Shown piece after piece: positions 63,901 through 64,000 of a stretch of 64,000 nt of DNA (position 1 is its first letter; each line of letters starts with the position of its first letter). This DNA comes from Bolinopsis microptera (taxonomy: Eukaryota; Ctenophora; Tentaculata; Lobata; Bolinopsidae). The stretch covers positions 2,322,001 to 2,386,000 of the forward strand of contig NC_087082.1 in assembly GCF_026151205.1 (NCBI RefSeq). Reading direction: 5' to 3'. The notes under the pieces are model-generated. The model was not told the origin of the DNA. It saw nothing but the letters and a program-made list of their open reading frames with translations, and ran no database searches. A program made the translations under genes and the position numbers.

Positions 63901-64000
63901 TGTAAGTTGACTTTATTAGTTAACATATACGTTAACTATAATAGTTAATATACGTTAACTATATTAGTTAATGTAAGTTGACTTTATTAGTTAACATATA
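60909..64000. other. No exon recognised
   Basis: Should be intron of the F-box/LRR gene if the model holds. A GT-rich stretch (61100-61260), AT-rich DNA, several GTAGTAGTAG units (62244-62260) and the terminal minisatellite are the only visible features. Confidence 0.45.
63597..64000. repeat. About 23-bp palindrome-rich minisatellite, runs off the window
   Basis: Repeats of ACGTTAACTATATTAGTTAA with short TATA-type spacers, about 17 units. Each unit contains GTTAAC and the near-complement TAGTTAA, so neighbouring units can pair. Higher-order units of 3-4 repeats, with GTAAGTTGACTTTATTAG variants, are visible. Confidence 0.95.

Noticed and set aside
1-64000. tRNA, rRNA or other structural RNA genes
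   Set aside because: No sequence with paired A and B boxes and a cloverleaf, and no rRNA-like block, was seen by eye. A tRNAscan/Infernal run would be decisive.
1-64000. Bacterial or phage origin
   Set aside because: Introns, poly(A) signals, LINEs, MITEs and animal extracellular domains rule it out.

Overview
The window is animal nuclear DNA. The genes are split by GT-AG introns of about 100 bp to 11 kb. The proteins are animal types: calcium-binding EGF repeats with one membrane segment and an NPxY tail, a secreted matrix metalloproteinase with CUB domains, an F-box/LRR protein, and a secreted PLAT plus aerolysin/natterin-like protein. The DNA is AT-rich and full of DNA transposons, LINEs, MITEs and satellites. 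A marine invertebrate, perhaps a cnidarian or other early-branching animal, fits best, but I cannot name the species.

Layout. 1-6.6 kb: no gene seen; an 838-bp hAT remnant lies at 4217-5054. 6.6-34.7 kb (+): thirteen exons give the last 555 residues of an EGF-repeat membrane receptor. They join in phase throughout and include one GC-AG intron. Its introns carry most of the repeats. The 10.7-kb intron 6 holds a 428-bp foldback element at 21503-21930. It also holds a 7.7-kb Mutator-like element (22731-30413) with 92-bp inverted ends and an exact 9-bp target duplication. Inside that element, antisense to the receptor, is an almost intact LINE. Its ORF1 protein combines a coiled coil, an AlkB-type 2OG-Fe(II) dioxygenase and an SGNH esterase. 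Its ORF2 protein has two PHD-like fingers, an endonuclease and a reverse transcriptase. A deleted FLYWCH/MULE transposase lies next to it.

38.3-41.6 kb (-): a two-exon MMP with CUB domains, convergent with the receptor. 42.9-45.2 kb: nested MITEs and repeats, including a 156-bp hAT MITE with an exact 8-bp duplication. 45.5-47.7 kb (+): a 5'-truncated, frameshifted LINE. 48.0 kb onward (+): an F-box/LRR gene whose first three recognisable exons are at 48023, 49690 and 60829. Its 11-kb second intron contains a complete intronless TATA-box gene for the PLAT/aerolysin-like protein (57166-58092). A (CCT)79 tract lies at 59671, and a palindromic minisatellite runs off the right edge from about 63597.

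The host genes show no obvious common pathway, although receptor, secreted protease and secreted PLAT protein are all cell-surface or extracellular. The most unusual system is the LINE that carries its own AlkB-type dioxygenase, sitting inside a Mutator-like element.
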